The position numbers were made by a program, and so were the translations under genes. DNA of 64,000 bases. Origin: Actibacterium mucosum KCTC 23349 (GTDB taxonomy: Bacteria > Pseudomonadota > Alphaproteobacteria > Rhodobacterales > Rhodobacteraceae). The notes below the pieces were generated by a model. It was not told the origin of the DNA. It saw only the letters and a list, made by a program, of their open reading frames with translations, and did not search any database. Positions 17,579-29,678 of the stretch are shown here, piece by piece. Within the stretch, counting starts at the first letter, position 1. Each line of letters opens with the position of its first letter. The stretch is taken from NCBI RefSeq assembly GCF_000647975.1, contig NZ_JFKE01000002.1, positions 248,001 through 312,000 of the forward strand, given 5' to 3'.

Positions 17579-18588
17579 ACCAACAACCGCGCATCAGCCG
17601 ACCGAATGGTGGGCAGGGCGGACTGCACCGCCTTGCTCTGCCAATCCGGTACAAGGGCATTCAATTCGTTGAGTTGTTCCGCTGAAAGCGTTGCCCGCGC
17701 CTCGGGGCCGGTCAAAAGTGTTTCGGACCACGCCCCGTTCGCAAGGACCAGTGAGTGCTTGGGCAGCAGGATGTGGAAATAGGCCACCGAAGGCGTGCCG
17801 CGTTCAACGGTAATGGTTGTGTCGTTCAGCAAGGCCTTTGCAGAGACCAAAACCGAAGGTGCGCCAAACAACAATTCTGCCCGCCATCCATTGATCGCCA
17901 TGCGATGCTGTGGCGAGACCAGCAGGTCGCGACGCGGCGTGCCGTTCCCCAGCGCGCCTTTGCGAATACGGATCGGCGCCAGCTGCGGCGCGCGCGCAAG
18001 ATGCCACAAAGACAAAAGACGCGAACCAACCCATTGAACCGGCTGTGTCCCGTCATCCCGCGTGCGCACCAAATCGCCGGGCCGCAGATCCTGAACAAGC
18101 GTGTAACCGTCCGGTGTCGCGATCCGGGTGCCTTTGACAAAGCAGATCGACGAAAATGGGATATCGACACCGTCTTGCGAGTCCGCGATCGTGTAAGTCT
18201 GCCCGGGTGTCAGCGGCTCTGAGGACAGGATGATCTGGTTTTGACCGGAATTCGAGGTGCCATCGCCGATCCTGGCAACCCATAATGTGATGCCTTCTTC
18301 GGTTGTCAGGCTGAACTCCAACTCGATATGCGAGCCGGCGGGAAAGGTCGTGTCGCCAAGGGTCAGGTCACTGTTCAGGACCGAAAAATCACCCGTTTCC
18401 TGAAAGGCGTCTTCGAACATTGCGTCGTCATCCGTTACTGAAAACCCCACAGTTTCAGCGTCACCGGACAATGTCGTGCTGGTACCTTCCAGCCTTGACC
18501 CCGTTGTTTCCTTGTTGATGGTCCGATTGCTGCCCAAGCGGCCGGAAAAATCCTCGATATGGTACCCTTGTACAAAGTAGTTCGCCAT
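17572..18588 (-). CDS. Hint-domain protein
   Basis: The 338-residue protein has a beta-rich acidic N-terminal half (residues 1-145). A Hint (hedgehog/intein) domain of the Hint_2 type starts at Cys149 in ICFVKGTRIATPDG, followed by VQDLRPGDLVRTRDDGTQPVQWVGSR and VSPQHRM. The intein-like Cys and the PGD/SPxH motifs suggest autocatalytic cleavage chemistry. The C-terminal extein is short, and no acceptor nucleophile was identified. There is no Sec signal; related proteins in this group are often exported. It lies downstream of thrS on the same strand, 97 bp away. Confidence 0.85.
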   Translation of the reverse strand: MANYFVQGYHIEDFSGRLGSNRTINKETTGSRLEGTSTTLSGDAETVGFSVTDDDAMFEDAFQETGDFSVLNSDLTLGDTTFPAGSHIELEFSLTTEEGITLWVARIGDGTSNSGQNQIILSSEPLTPGQTYTIADSQDGVDIPFSSICFVKGTRIATPDGYTLVQDLRPGDLVRTRDDGTQPVQWVGSRLLSLWHLARAPQLAPIRIRKGALGNGTPRRDLLVSPQHRMAINGWRAELLFGAPSVLVSAKALLNDTTITVERGTPSVAYFHILLPKHSLVLANGAWSETLLTGPEARATLSAEQLNELNALVPDWQSKAVQSALPTIRSADARLLVY

Positions 18589-18607
18589 TTAACATTCCCT
18601 GATTACA

Positions 18608-18662
18608 CGGCTCGTATCTGCGAGCCGAGCCCGGCCGAAATGCGGATCGACCGGGGCATTTT
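18608..18662 (-). terminator. Hairpins after thrS
   Basis: Two stems lie between the thrS stop and the Hint gene: AAATGC/GCATTT at 18638-18661, and CGGCTCG-TATCTG-CGAGCCG at 18608-18627. They follow the thrS stop on its strand. No strong U-run is present. Confidence 0.4.
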
Positions 18663-18685
18663 CAGGGCAACAAGTAAATTATGAC

Positions 18686-20617
18686 CTACTTCAGGTCGGG
18701 TGGGGTGGCCTCGGCCGCAAGCTCTGTCGCAACAGTGTTCAAATCGACAACAGCGGTGGATTTTTCGCCCAGTTTTCGAACAGTTACGGTGCGGTCCTCT
18801 ACCTCTTTCATGCCAACGGCCAGAATCACAGGAACCTTGCCCAACGAGTGTTCGCGGACCTTGTAGTTGATCTTTTCGTTGCGAATGTCTGCTTCGGCCT
18901 GAATACCCTTGGCCCGCAAAGTGGCAACCACTTCGTGCACATAGGCGTCGGCGTCTGAAACGATGGAAGCCACGACAACCTGGCGGGGCGCCAACCAGAA
19001 CGGCAACTTGCCGGCGTGTTGTTCGATCAGGATGCCGGTGAAACGTTCCAACGAGCCAAACAGCGCCCGGTGCAACATGATCGGCGCGCGTTTTTCACCC
19101 GACTGCGTCACGTAAGTGGAGCTGAAACGTTCGGGCAGGTTATAGTCGACTTGCAACGTCCCGCATTGCCAGTCGCGTCCGATGGCGTCGCGCAGGACAT
19201 ATTCCAGCTTGGGTCCATAAAACGCCCCTTCGCCTTCAAAGATCGTATAGCTCATCCCGGCCTGGTCCAGCGCTGTTTTCAACGCACCCTCGGACCGGTC
19301 CCAGCTTTCATCGCTGCCAATGCGGTTCTCGGGTCGGGTGGACAGTTTCACATGCACATCGTCAAAGCCGAAATCGCTGTAGATCGACAGGATCAGGTCG
19401 TTGACCTTCAGGCATTCCTCGGTCAGCTGTTCATCCGTGCAATAGATATGCGCGTCGTCCTGCGTAAAGCTGCGTACCCGCAACAGGCCATGCAATGCGC
19501 CCGAGGGCTCGTACCGGTGCACCTTGCCAAATTCGGCGATTTTTACCGGCAGGTCGCGGTAGCTTTTGATGCCCTGGTTGAAAATCATCATGTGTCCGGG
19601 GCAGTTCATCGGTTTGAGCGCGTATTCGCGGTCATCCTGCGTTTCGGCCAGAAACATGTTTTCGCGGTAGTTCTGCCAGTGGCCCGACAGCTCCCACAGG
19701 GCTTTGTCCATGATGTCGGGCGAGTTGACCTCGACATAGCCCGCGGCCTCCTGCCGGCGGCGCATATAGGCGATCAGCGACTGGAACATTCGCCAACCCG
19801 ACGGGTGCCAGAAGATGGAGCCCGGGGCGACCTCTTCGAAGTGGAAAAGGTCCATCTCGCGGCCCAGCTTGCGGTGATCGCGCTTGGCGGCCTCCTCCAG
19901 CATGGTCAGGTGGGCTTGCAGGTCTTTGCGGTTTTTGAAGGCCACGCCATAGATGCGCTGCAGCATTGCGTTGTCGCTGTCGCCGCGCCAATAGGCACCG
20001 GCCACCGACATCAGCTTGAACGCATCGGCGGGCACCTGGCCTGTGTGCTGCAAGTGCGGGCCGCGGCACAGGTCCTGCCAGTCGCCATGCCAATACATGC
20101 GCAGCGGTTCGTCGCCGGGGATGGCATCGATCAGCTCCACCTTATAGGGCTCGCCATTGTCCTCGTAGTGCTTGATCGCGCGCGGCCGGTCCCAGACCTC
20201 GGTCCGGACAGGGTCGCGCAGGTTGATGATGTCCTTCATCTTCTTTTCGATCAGTGCCAGGTCTTCGGGCGTGAACGGCTCGGCGCGGTCAAAGTCATAA
20301 TACCAGCCATCCTTGATCACCGGGCCGATGGTGACCTTGGTGTCGGGCCAGATCTCCTGCACGGCGCGGGCCATGATATGGGCGCAGTCGTGACGGATCA
20401 GTTCCAGCGCCTGTGCGTCGTCGGCGAGCGTGTGAATTGCGATGGACGCATCGTTATCGATGGGCCACTGCATGTCCCAATGCGCGCCGTTCACCGTGGC
20501 CGAAATGGCCTTTTTGGACAGCGATTTGGAAATGCTTTCCGCAACTTCACCCGGCGTTACACCGGCGTCATAGTCGCGCGCATTGCCATCGGGAAAAGTG
20601 AGAGAGATTGTGGCCAT
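18686..20617 (-). CDS. thrS: Threonine-tRNA ligase
   Basis: The 643-residue class II aminoacyl-tRNA synthetase charges tRNA-Thr. Domain order is standard: N-terminal TGS domain (residues 1-65), the editing domain with [17 protein letters not shown] (the HxxxH zinc-type site), and the catalytic core. The core has motif 2 region [26 protein letters not shown] and motif 3 [21 protein letters not shown]; the anticodon-binding domain follows. The ATG at 20617 ([11 protein letters not shown]) was chosen over an upstream extension and follows AGGAG. It is on the same strand as valS, 170 bp away. Confidence 0.97.
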   Translation of the reverse strand: MATISLTFPDGNARDYDAGVTPGEVAESISKSLSKKAISATVNGAHWDMQWPIDNDASIAIHTLADDAQALELIRHDCAHIMARAVQEIWPDTKVTIGPVIKDGWYYDFDRAEPFTPEDLALIEKKMKDIINLRDPVRTEVWDRPRAIKHYEDNGEPYKVELIDAIPGDEPLRMYWHGDWQDLCRGPHLQHTGQVPADAFKLMSVAGAYWRGDSDNAMLQRIYGVAFKNRKDLQAHLTMLEEAAKRDHRKLGREMDLFHFEEVAPGSIFWHPSGWRMFQSLIAYMRRRQEAAGYVEVNSPDIMDKALWELSGHWQNYRENMFLAETQDDREYALKPMNCPGHMMIFNQGIKSYRDLPVKIAEFGKVHRYEPSGALHGLLRVRSFTQDDAHIYCTDEQLTEECLKVNDLILSIYSDFGFDDVHVKLSTRPENRIGSDESWDRSEGALKTALDQAGMSYTIFEGEGAFYGPKLEYVLRDAIGRDWQCGTLQVDYNLPERFSSTYVTQSGEKRAPIMLHRALFGSLERFTGILIEQHAGKLPFWLAPRQVVVASIVSDADAYVHEVVATLRAKGIQAEADIRNEKINYKVREHSLGKVPVILAVGMKEVEDRTVTVRKLGEKSTAVVDLNTVATELAAEATPPDLK

Positions 20618-20716
20618 TCTGCTGGCTCCTCGTCGGTTTGGCGCCCACGGAACGCCCGGTTGCGGGTTATAGTGTTGCGGGGCGTTTTGGCGGGGAAACG
20701 AGGGGCTGTCAAGGCC

Positions 20717-20781
20717 GCTCATCGGGCCTTGCGGCCCTTTTCGCGCGGGGTTGCGAAAAGGGCCCGGAGGGTCCGATGAGC
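20717..20781 (-). terminator. Long near-perfect hairpin after valS
   Basis: A 65-base palindromic element starts 7 bases after the valS stop. Outer arms GCTCATCGG (20717-20725) and CCGATGAGC (20773-20781) pair perfectly, as do inner arms GCCCTTTTCGC (20734-20744) and GCGAAAAGGGC (20753-20763). A partly paired region lies between them, around an 8-base loop. It probably terminates valS or stabilises the 3' end; there is no trailing U-run. Confidence 0.6.
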
Positions 20782-20787
20782 AATGTG

Positions 20788-23832
<3,045 letters not shown>

Positions 23833-23912
23833 GGAGGTCTGTCCCGCGTTACGTGGCAAATTTTGCCTGTCTTAGCGTGCGGAACGGGTAAGGGAAAGGG
23901 GGCAGGGGGCTT

Positions 23913-23984
23913 GCCGCCCGGACGCGGCGCATAACCGGGGAAAACCGGGATCCGGGCGGCGGTTGCGCGGGGGTGCCGCGCAAC
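23913..23984 (-). terminator. Two GC-rich stem-loops after the 23993 gene
   Basis: GTTGCGCG-GGGGTGC-CGCGCAAC (23962-23984) lies nine bases past the stop. A second stem follows with 10-bp arms GCCGCCCGGA (23913-23922) and TCCGGGCGGC (23951-23960). The U-run is absent; the structures may terminate or protect the transcript. Confidence 0.5.
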
Positions 23985-23992
23985 AGGGGGCG

Positions 23993-24385
23993 TTACGGTT
24001 TGGCGACGTGCCAAACACCGCCAACGCCGTCACCGTTCACCTCACCTGGCGCGGTGTCACCAACCCAGAAATACAGCGGTTCGCCGTCATAGGCCCACTG
24101 GCGGCTGCCATCGTTGCGGTCAATGACTGTCAGTTTGCCATTGTCGTGGGCACTGTCCGCGGCCAGCAGCGGTGGCCAGCTGACAGCACAGTCACCATTG
24201 CAGTTCGAAACATTGCTGGTGTCTTTGTCGAATGTGTAAAGCGACATGCCGTTCGCGTCGGCCAGGATCTGGCCAAGGGCGCTTTCCGTCTCGACAACGA
24301 CAGCGGCGCCGTGACCGGCGGCATTGGCAGACAAGGTGGTCAGGCCGACGAAGGCGGCGGTGGTGAGGATCGAAACAATACGCAT
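23993..24385 (-). CDS. Secreted protein with Lipoprotein_15 (PF03640-type) repeats
   Basis: The 130-residue exported protein has signal peptide RIVSILTTAAFVGLTTLSANA. Two repeats of the COG4315 pattern follow: GQILADANGMSLYTFDKDTSNVSNCNGDCAVSWPPLLA and SRQWAYDGEPLYFWVGDTAPGEVNGDGVGGVWHVAKP. There is no lipobox cysteine, so it is probably periplasmic rather than lipidated. The paired Cys (CNGDC) is typical. The function of the family is unknown. Confidence 0.88.
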   Translation of the reverse strand: MRIVSILTTAAFVGLTTLSANAAGHGAAVVVETESALGQILADANGMSLYTFDKDTSNVSNCNGDCAVSWPPLLAADSAHDNGKLTVIDRNDGSRQWAYDGEPLYFWVGDTAPGEVNGDGVGGVWHVAKP

Positions 24386-24494
24386 GAGGGTCTTCCTTGG
24401 GTTCTAGCCGCCGGCCTGTCCGGCGTTTGCACCGAGGTAACGCACGGGCTGGCCCGGTTATTCCGCCGCAAGGAATTTTTTTTGAAAAATGGTC

Positions 24495-24926
24495 TCAGAG
24501 CCCGCGATCGATCTTTGTCGACAGGTGGATCAGGCTTTCAGAACCCCGGATGCCGGGCATCTGGCCAATCTCGTCCAGCACTTCGTCCAGCGCGGCGGGG
24601 GTGTCTGCGACGGCTTCGGCCAACAGATCGAACCGGCCCGAGGTCGTATGTACAGCGATGATCGCGTCAATGGCCCGCAACCGAGTCAGGATAGTTGGCT
24701 GCGCGCGCGGCTCGATTGTAATCAGGACGGTTGCCCGCAGGCGGTGCTTTACCAATGCCGGACCCGGACGCAGGGTATAGCCACCAATGATGCCACTTGT
24801 TTCCAACCGCTCGATCCGCGCCTGAATAGTTGTGCGCGCCACATCCAGACGCCGTGCAAGGACCGAAACCGAAACACGCGCGTCCTCGGTCAACTGAGTC
24901 ATGATCTTGCGGTCGAGAGTGTCCAT
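24495..24926 (-). CDS. Lrp/AsnC family transcriptional regulator
   Basis: The 143-residue protein has an N-terminal helix-turn-helix (MDTLDRKIMTQLTEDARVSVSVLARRLDVARTTIQARIERLE) and a C-terminal RAM ligand-binding domain (VLITIEPRAQPTILTRLRAIDAI, HTTSGRFDLLAEAV). The start is ATG 24926. It is divergent from the decarboxylase gene at 25050 with a palindromic gap of 123 bp, so it probably controls that gene in response to an amino acid such as ornithine or lysine; the ligand is inferred from context only. Confidence 0.93.
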   Translation of the reverse strand: MDTLDRKIMTQLTEDARVSVSVLARRLDVARTTIQARIERLETSGIIGGYTLRPGPALVKHRLRATVLITIEPRAQPTILTRLRAIDAIIAVHTTSGRFDLLAEAVADTPAALDEVLDEIGQMPGIRGSESLIHLSTKIDRGL

Positions 24927-24945
24927 GCAAATTGCCGCTTCTTTC

Positions 24946-24986
24946 GTCAGATTGATCGGAGTTTTGGGCAAAACACCCGATCTGAC
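24946..24986. promoter_or_regulatory. Nested inverted repeats between Lrp-type regulator and decarboxylase
   Basis: Outer arms GTCAGAT (24946-24952) and ATCTGAC (24980-24986) surround a palindrome GTTTTG-GG-CAAAAC (24961-24974) with nearly the same centre. Position in the divergent promoter gap and dyad symmetry fit an Lrp-family operator. Confidence 0.55.
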
Positions 24987-25049
24987 AAGGGGAATTGCCG
25001 TGATTCCGGGGCACAATGAATGTGAGGCAGGAAAAATCGGAGCAAGTTC

Positions 25050-26183
25050 ATGGAGTTGTCCCAACAGATTTATCATGACCCGTCCAGCTACCTGGCCCGA
25101 CACAGGCCGGACGCACCAGTGGTGTTTCTGAGCCCGGCCAAGGTTCAGGCACAAGCCGCCGGGTTCATTGCGGGCTTTCCGGGGTTGGTCACCTATGCTG
25201 TGAAGGCAAACCCCGACCCCTTGGTGATTGGCAATCTGACCGCGGCGGGGATCACGGCATTCGACGTTGCCTCGCCACGCGAGATCGCTTTGATCCGCGA
25301 ATTGGTGCCAGGCGCGGCGCTGCATTACAACAACCCGGTGCGGTCGCGGGCCGAGGTGGCGGCGGCGGTGGCGGCGGGTGTGGCCTCGTATTCGGTGGAT
25401 GCGCCGTGCGAGCTGACCAAACTGGCCGAGGTTTTGCCCAAAGGCACCGAAGTGTCGGTGCGGTTCAAACTGCCGGTTAAAGGGGCGGTGTATGATTTTG
25501 GTGCCAAGTTCGGCGCAACGCCTGATACGGCGATCGAATTGCTGCAAAAGGTGGCTGCGGCGGGTCTGACGCCGTCGTTGACCTTTCACCCTGGGACGCA
25601 ATGCACGGACCCGGCTGCCTGGAGCAGCTATATACTTGCCGCGGCGGATATTGCGCGCAATGCGGGGGTGCGGCTGGCTCGTTTGAATGTTGGGGGTGGG
25701 TTCCCCTCGCACCGCGCAGGAGATCGCCCCCGGTTGCGACCGATCTTCAATGCCATCCGAGAATCCACACATATGGCATTTGGCGGGCTGCCCCCCAAAC
25801 TGGTTTGCGAGCCGGGCAGGGCGCTGGCTGCCGAGGGATTGAGCCTTGCCGTTCAGGTGCGTGCAGTGCGCAATGGCCGCGAGGTGTTCCTGAACGATGG
25901 CATTTATGGTGGCCTGGCCGAAGCGCCCCTGATGGGCAATATCAACCGTTTGCAGGTTCTGCGACCAGATGGGCAACGCCGGGGTGGCCCGTCGAAATCC
26001 TGGCCGGTTTTTGGGCCGACCTGCGACAGTGTCGACAAGTTACCGGACTCACTGATGCTGCCCGAAACCCTGGCCGAGGGAGACTATATTCTGATCGCCG
26101 GGATCGGGGCCTATTCAACAACCACCGTAACGCATTTCAATGGTTACGGAAGGCATAAAATCTGCGTGGTTATGGAACTTTAG
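25050..26183 (+). CDS. Type III PLP-dependent ornithine/lysine decarboxylase family enzyme
   Basis: The 377-residue alanine-racemase-fold decarboxylase has the PLP lysine at residue 52 in YAVKANPDPLV. HPGTQC lies near 185, LNVGGGFPS near 213 (phosphate-binding glycines), CEPGRALAAEG near 250, and the active-site FGPTCDSVDKL near 320. Together these indicate eukaryotic-type ornithine decarboxylase relatives, which make putrescine (or cadaverine) in the cytosol. The ATG at 25050 follows GGAGCAAGTTC. The divergent Lrp-type regulator suggests control by amino-acid supply. Confidence 0.9.
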   Translation: MELSQQIYHDPSSYLARHRPDAPVVFLSPAKVQAQAAGFIAGFPGLVTYAVKANPDPLVIGNLTAAGITAFDVASPREIALIRELVPGAALHYNNPVRSRAEVAAAVAAGVASYSVDAPCELTKLAEVLPKGTEVSVRFKLPVKGAVYDFGAKFGATPDTAIELLQKVAAAGLTPSLTFHPGTQCTDPAAWSSYILAAADIARNAGVRLARLNVGGGFPSHRAGDRPRLRPIFNAIRESTHMAFGGLPPKLVCEPGRALAAEGLSLAVQVRAVRNGREVFLNDGIYGGLAEAPLMGNINRLQVLRPDGQRRGGPSKSWPVFGPTCDSVDKLPDSLMLPETLAEGDYILIAGIGAYSTTTVTHFNGYGRHKICVVMEL

Positions 26184-26245
26184 TCTGCACTGGACAGTTG
26201 GCGATTAGCCATTACGTTGGCATCGACAACCTGGGGGAGCAGGCC

Positions 26246-28546
26246 ATGACAAAATTCGGAAAAAGCCAGACCGTAAACCGTGTCGAAGACCCGCGCCTTC
26301 TAAAAGGTGAAGGGCAATATGTGGAAGACAGCGCACCGGATGGGGCCTTGTTTGGCTGGTTCCTGCGCTCGCCTATCGCACATGCCGACATAACCGAACT
26401 GGACGTAAGCGATGCGCGTGCGGCGGATGGTGTTCATGCGGTGATAACCGCAGCTGACATGGAGGCCGCCGGTGTGGTGATGGGGCTGGCAGCATCAACC
26501 ATTCAGAACCGCGACGGCACTATGGGTGCCGCACCTGAACGCCCGGCTCTGGCCAAGGGGCGGGTACGGTTTGTCGGAGAACCGGTTGCCCTGATCCTGG
26601 CCGAAACGCTGGAACAGGCACAGGACGCGGCCGAGATGGTCTTGTTCGACTTTGACGAGATCGAACCGGCCCTTTCACTGAGCGGCGAAGGCACGCAGAT
26701 CCACCCCGAGGCACCGGGCAATATCGCCTTTGACTGGGAACTTGGCGACGCCGAGGCCACGCAGGCCGCCTTTGACAGCGCGGCGCATGTGGTCTCGACC
26801 GATGTCACCGGCAACCGGGTGATGGCCGTTTCGTTGGAGCCGCGTGGAATGTGGGCCAACTGGGATGGCGCCAAGCTGACGGTTGGCTATGGCGGGCAGG
26901 GGGTCTGGGGGCTGAAACGCGACCTGGCTCGGCACCTGTCGCTGGAGCCCGAACAGGTGCAGGTACTGACGCCCGATGTGGGCGGTGGATTTGGGATGAA
27001 GGCCTTTGGCTATCCCGAATACATCGCGCTGACCCATGCGGCGATGGTGCTGGGCAAGCCGGTGCGCTGGATGGCGGACCGCACGGAATCCATGCTGTCA
27101 GACAATGGTGGCCGCGCGCTGCAAACCCGGGCTGAACTGGCCTTTGACGAGAACCACAAGGTGCTGGCTTATCGTGTGCATACGCGGTCGGATCTGGGCG
27201 CCTACAACTCGCAATTCGCGCAATACATCCAATCGAACCTCTTTGCTCGCGTGTTGACCGGGGCCTATGACGTGCCGGTTGCCCATCAATCCGTGCAGGG
27301 CGTCTATACCAACACAACGCAGGTCGACGCCTATCGCGGCGCAGGGCGGCCCGAGGCGATCTATGTACTTGAACGTGCCATGGATAACGCGGCCAAAGTT
27401 TTGGGTGTGGATGACTGGGAGCTGCGCCGCAAAAACTTCATTCCCGTGGCGAATTTCCCCTACAAGACCGTTTCGGGCGAGCTTTACGATGTGGGGGATT
27501 TCCGGCGGGTGTTGGGCCGTGTCGAAGCCGAGGCGGATCGCGACGGATTTGCGGCACGCCGCACGGCATCAGAGAACGCGGGCAAACTGCGGGGGATGGG
27601 CCTGTCCTATTACGTTGAATCGATCCTGGGCGACGATAACGAGACCACGACGTTGGAGTTCACCGACGAAGGCCGGGTGAATGTCTATGTTGGCACGCAA
27701 TCCACCGGGCAGGGACACGAAACCGTTTATGCCCAGTACGTGGCCGATGAAACCGGCATTCCCGTTGAACTGGTGGATGTGGTGCAGGGTGACAGCGACC
27801 GCATCGCCCATGGCGGCGGTACAGGCGGCTCGCGCTCGGTCACGGTGCAGACTGGTGCGAACTATGCGGCCGTGCAACAGACCATTGCTGCATTCACGCC
27901 CATTGTCGCCGATGCGATGGGGGTTGAAGGAGAGAGTGTCAGCTTCGACGACGGCACCTTCCGCAGCCCCGGTTCGAACCAGACGCCCAGCATGCTGGAT
28001 GCGGCCGAGATGGCCCGCAAAGCCGGTCGCGAAGACCTGCTGCGGCAAGAGGCCAGCCAAAAGATCGACGGCCGGTCTTTCCCCAATGGCGCCCACGTTG
28101 CCGAGGTTGAGATTGACCGCGAAACAGGGCAGGTTGAGGTGGTGCGCTATACTGTGACCGACGATTTCGGCAATATGCTGCATCCTACCCTGGTCGAAGG
28201 GCAGGTGCATGGCGGCGTGGTGCAGGGCATCGGCCAAGCCATCACCGAGCGTGTGGTGTTCGACGAGGACGGGCAGCTGCTCACGGCAACGTTCATGGAT
28301 TACGGCATGCCGCGGGCCGATAATGTTCCCATGATGGGGTTTACCACCGAACCCGTGCCTTCGACCGCGAACATGATGGGTATGAAGGGCTGTGGCGAGG
28401 CTGGCACTGTCGGCGCGCTGGGTGCTGTTGGCAATGCCGTTCTCGACGCGCTTTGGCCGTTGGGCGTAAGGCAGGCCGATATGCCGTTCACGCCTTTACG
28501 TGTGTGGGAGATGATGCAAGAGGCAGGCAGGGGTGACGCTCAGTAA
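26246..28546 (+). CDS. Molybdenum hydroxylase large subunit (CoxL/xanthine dehydrogenase family)
   Basis: The 766-residue molybdopterin-binding subunit begins VNRVEDPRLLKGEGQYVED, as in CO-dehydrogenase-type enzymes. The loop AYRGAGRPEA near residue 362 is the form II/aldehyde-oxidoreductase type, not the Cys-containing form I CO dehydrogenase loop. The catalytic glutamate is E718 in KGCGEAG. Such subunits normally work with an FAD subunit and a 2Fe-2S subunit; neither is adjacent here. ATG 26246 follows GGGGGAGC. The next gene overlaps its 3' end by 14 bp. The substrate is unknown; an aldehyde or N-heterocycle is likely. Confidence 0.9.
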   Translation: MTKFGKSQTVNRVEDPRLLKGEGQYVEDSAPDGALFGWFLRSPIAHADITELDVSDARAADGVHAVITAADMEAAGVVMGLAASTIQNRDGTMGAAPERPALAKGRVRFVGEPVALILAETLEQAQDAAEMVLFDFDEIEPALSLSGEGTQIHPEAPGNIAFDWELGDAEATQAAFDSAAHVVSTDVTGNRVMAVSLEPRGMWANWDGAKLTVGYGGQGVWGLKRDLARHLSLEPEQVQVLTPDVGGGFGMKAFGYPEYIALTHAAMVLGKPVRWMADRTESMLSDNGGRALQTRAELAFDENHKVLAYRVHTRSDLGAYNSQFAQYIQSNLFARVLTGAYDVPVAHQSVQGVYTNTTQVDAYRGAGRPEAIYVLERAMDNAAKVLGVDDWELRRKNFIPVANFPYKTVSGELYDVGDFRRVLGRVEAEADRDGFAARRTASENAGKLRGMGLSYYVESILGDDNETTTLEFTDEGRVNVYVGTQSTGQGHETVYAQYVADETGIPVELVDVVQGDSDRIAHGGGTGGSRSVTVQTGANYAAVQQTIAAFTPIVADAMGVEGESVSFDDGTFRSPGSNQTPSMLDAAEMARKAGREDLLRQEASQKIDGRSFPNGAHVAEVEIDRETGQVEVVRYTVTDDFGNMLHPTLVEGQVHGGVVQGIGQAITERVVFDEDGQLLTATFMDYGMPRADNVPMMGFTTEPVPSTANMMGMKGCGEAGTVGALGAVGNAVLDALWPLGVRQADMPFTPLRVWEMMQEAGRGDAQ

Positions 28547-29591
28547 GCGCATATGGCATTGGATCACCGGCCGCCGCACCCCGGCGCAACAAACACGCGC
28601 CGTCGGTCGGCAGGCCCTGACCCATGTTATCATTCTGGACGGCACATCCAGTTCGCTTAGCGAGGGGCGCGAAACAAATGCCGGGCTGACCTATAAACTG
28701 CTTTGCGAGGCTCCGCCCGGTGCGGGCCTTTCGCTTTACTACGAAGCCGGCATTCAATGGACCGATTGGCGATCCACCAGCGACGTGGCGATGGGGCGTG
28801 GCATCAACCGGCAAATTCGCCGCGCTTACGGCTATCTGGCGTCGCGATACCACCCCGGCGATCGGATTATCCTGATGGGCTATTCACGTGGCGCCTTCGC
28901 CGTTCGGTCTCTGGCCGGGGTTGTTGACGAAGTTGGCTTGCTCAAGGCAGAAGAGGCAACCGTCCGCAACATCCGCCAAGCCTATCGGCACTACCAATGC
29001 GCAGGCGACGACACGATCCGTGCCGCGTTCCGCCGCAGGTTTTGCCACAGCGATGCAAAGATCGAGATGATCGGCGTCTGGGACACGGTCAAGGCGCTGG
29101 GCTTGCGCCTACCGCTTCTGTGGAAGTTGACCGAACCAGCCCATGCGTTCCACCACCACCATCTCAGCAGCGTCGTGAAACACGGCTTCCACGCGCTCGC
29201 TCTGGACGAAACGCGCACCGTCTTCCAGCCGGAGTTATGGGAATGTGACGAAGGCCGCGAGGGCCGCGTTGCCCAGATGTGGTTCCGTGGCAGCCATGGC
29301 GACGTTGGCGGGCATCTCAACGGTGTTGTCGAGGCGCGCCCGCTGGCCAACATCCCATTGGTCTGGATGCTGGAACGCCTCGAAGGATGCAATGTGCCCC
29401 TGCCCGAAGGTTGGCGCGCGCAGTTTCCCTGCGATGCGTCTGCCCCATCGGTTGGAACACTGCGCGGATGGGGCAAACTCTTCCTCATTCGTCGCAAACG
29501 TGTCGTTGGGCAGGACCCATCGGAAAGCATCCACCCATCCGCGCAGGCGGCCACGGGTACAACGCAATCCGAACCGCAGCCACAAATGTGA
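28533..29591 (+). CDS. DUF2235 alpha/beta-hydrolase-like protein
   Basis: The 352-residue protein has the DUF2235 layout: VIILDGTSSSLSEG near residue 33, a nucleophile elbow GYSRGAFAVRSLAG near 113 (GxSxG), IEMIGVWDTVKALG near 180, and WFRGSHGDVGGH near 250 with Asp/His for a Ser-Asp-His triad. Some members are type VI secretion phospholipases (Tle1); no secretion genes are nearby. The GTG start at 28533 overlaps the molybdenum-hydroxylase gene, with AGGCAGGG just before it, so the two are translationally coupled. Role unknown. Confidence 0.85.
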   Translation: MTLSKRIWHWITGRRTPAQQTRAVGRQALTHVIILDGTSSSLSEGRETNAGLTYKLLCEAPPGAGLSLYYEAGIQWTDWRSTSDVAMGRGINRQIRRAYGYLASRYHPGDRIILMGYSRGAFAVRSLAGVVDEVGLLKAEEATVRNIRQAYRHYQCAGDDTIRAAFRRRFCHSDAKIEMIGVWDTVKALGLRLPLLWKLTEPAHAFHHHHLSSVVKHGFHALALDETRTVFQPELWECDEGREGRVAQMWFRGSHGDVGGHLNGVVEARPLANIPLVWMLERLEGCNVPLPEGWRAQFPCDASAPSVGTLRGWGKLFLIRRKRVVGQDPSESIHPSAQAATGTTQSEPQPQM

Positions 29592-29621
29592 ACCCGATCG
29601 TCCCCCACCTGCCTGAGCGTG

Positions 29622-29670
29622 CCGCCAACTGGCGGTAAAGCGAGGCGAGGGAAATGCGCCGCAAGGCGCA
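29622..29670. terminator. Hairpins between convergent DUF2235 and SDR genes
   Basis: Two stems lie in the 87-bp gap: CCGCC-AACT-GGCGG (29622-29635) and TGCGCC-GCAA-GGCGCA (29655-29670). They could end transcription from either side. U-runs are lacking. Confidence 0.45.
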
Positions 29671-29678
29671 CCAGGTGA

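Noticed and set aside
19016-20779. 587-codon plus-strand open frame opposite thrS
   Set aside because: It mirrors thrS codons in high-GC DNA; composition is that of a shadow frame and no family motif is seen.
24476-24494. T-run after the Lrp-type regulator as a terminator
   Set aside because: The run of eight Ts is on the plus strand, while the regulator is on the minus strand where it reads as As, and no stem precedes it.
26246-28546. Form I carbon monoxide dehydrogenase
   Set aside because: The active-site loop is AYRGAGRPEA, not the cysteine-containing AYRCSFR of form I, and the other subunits are missing.
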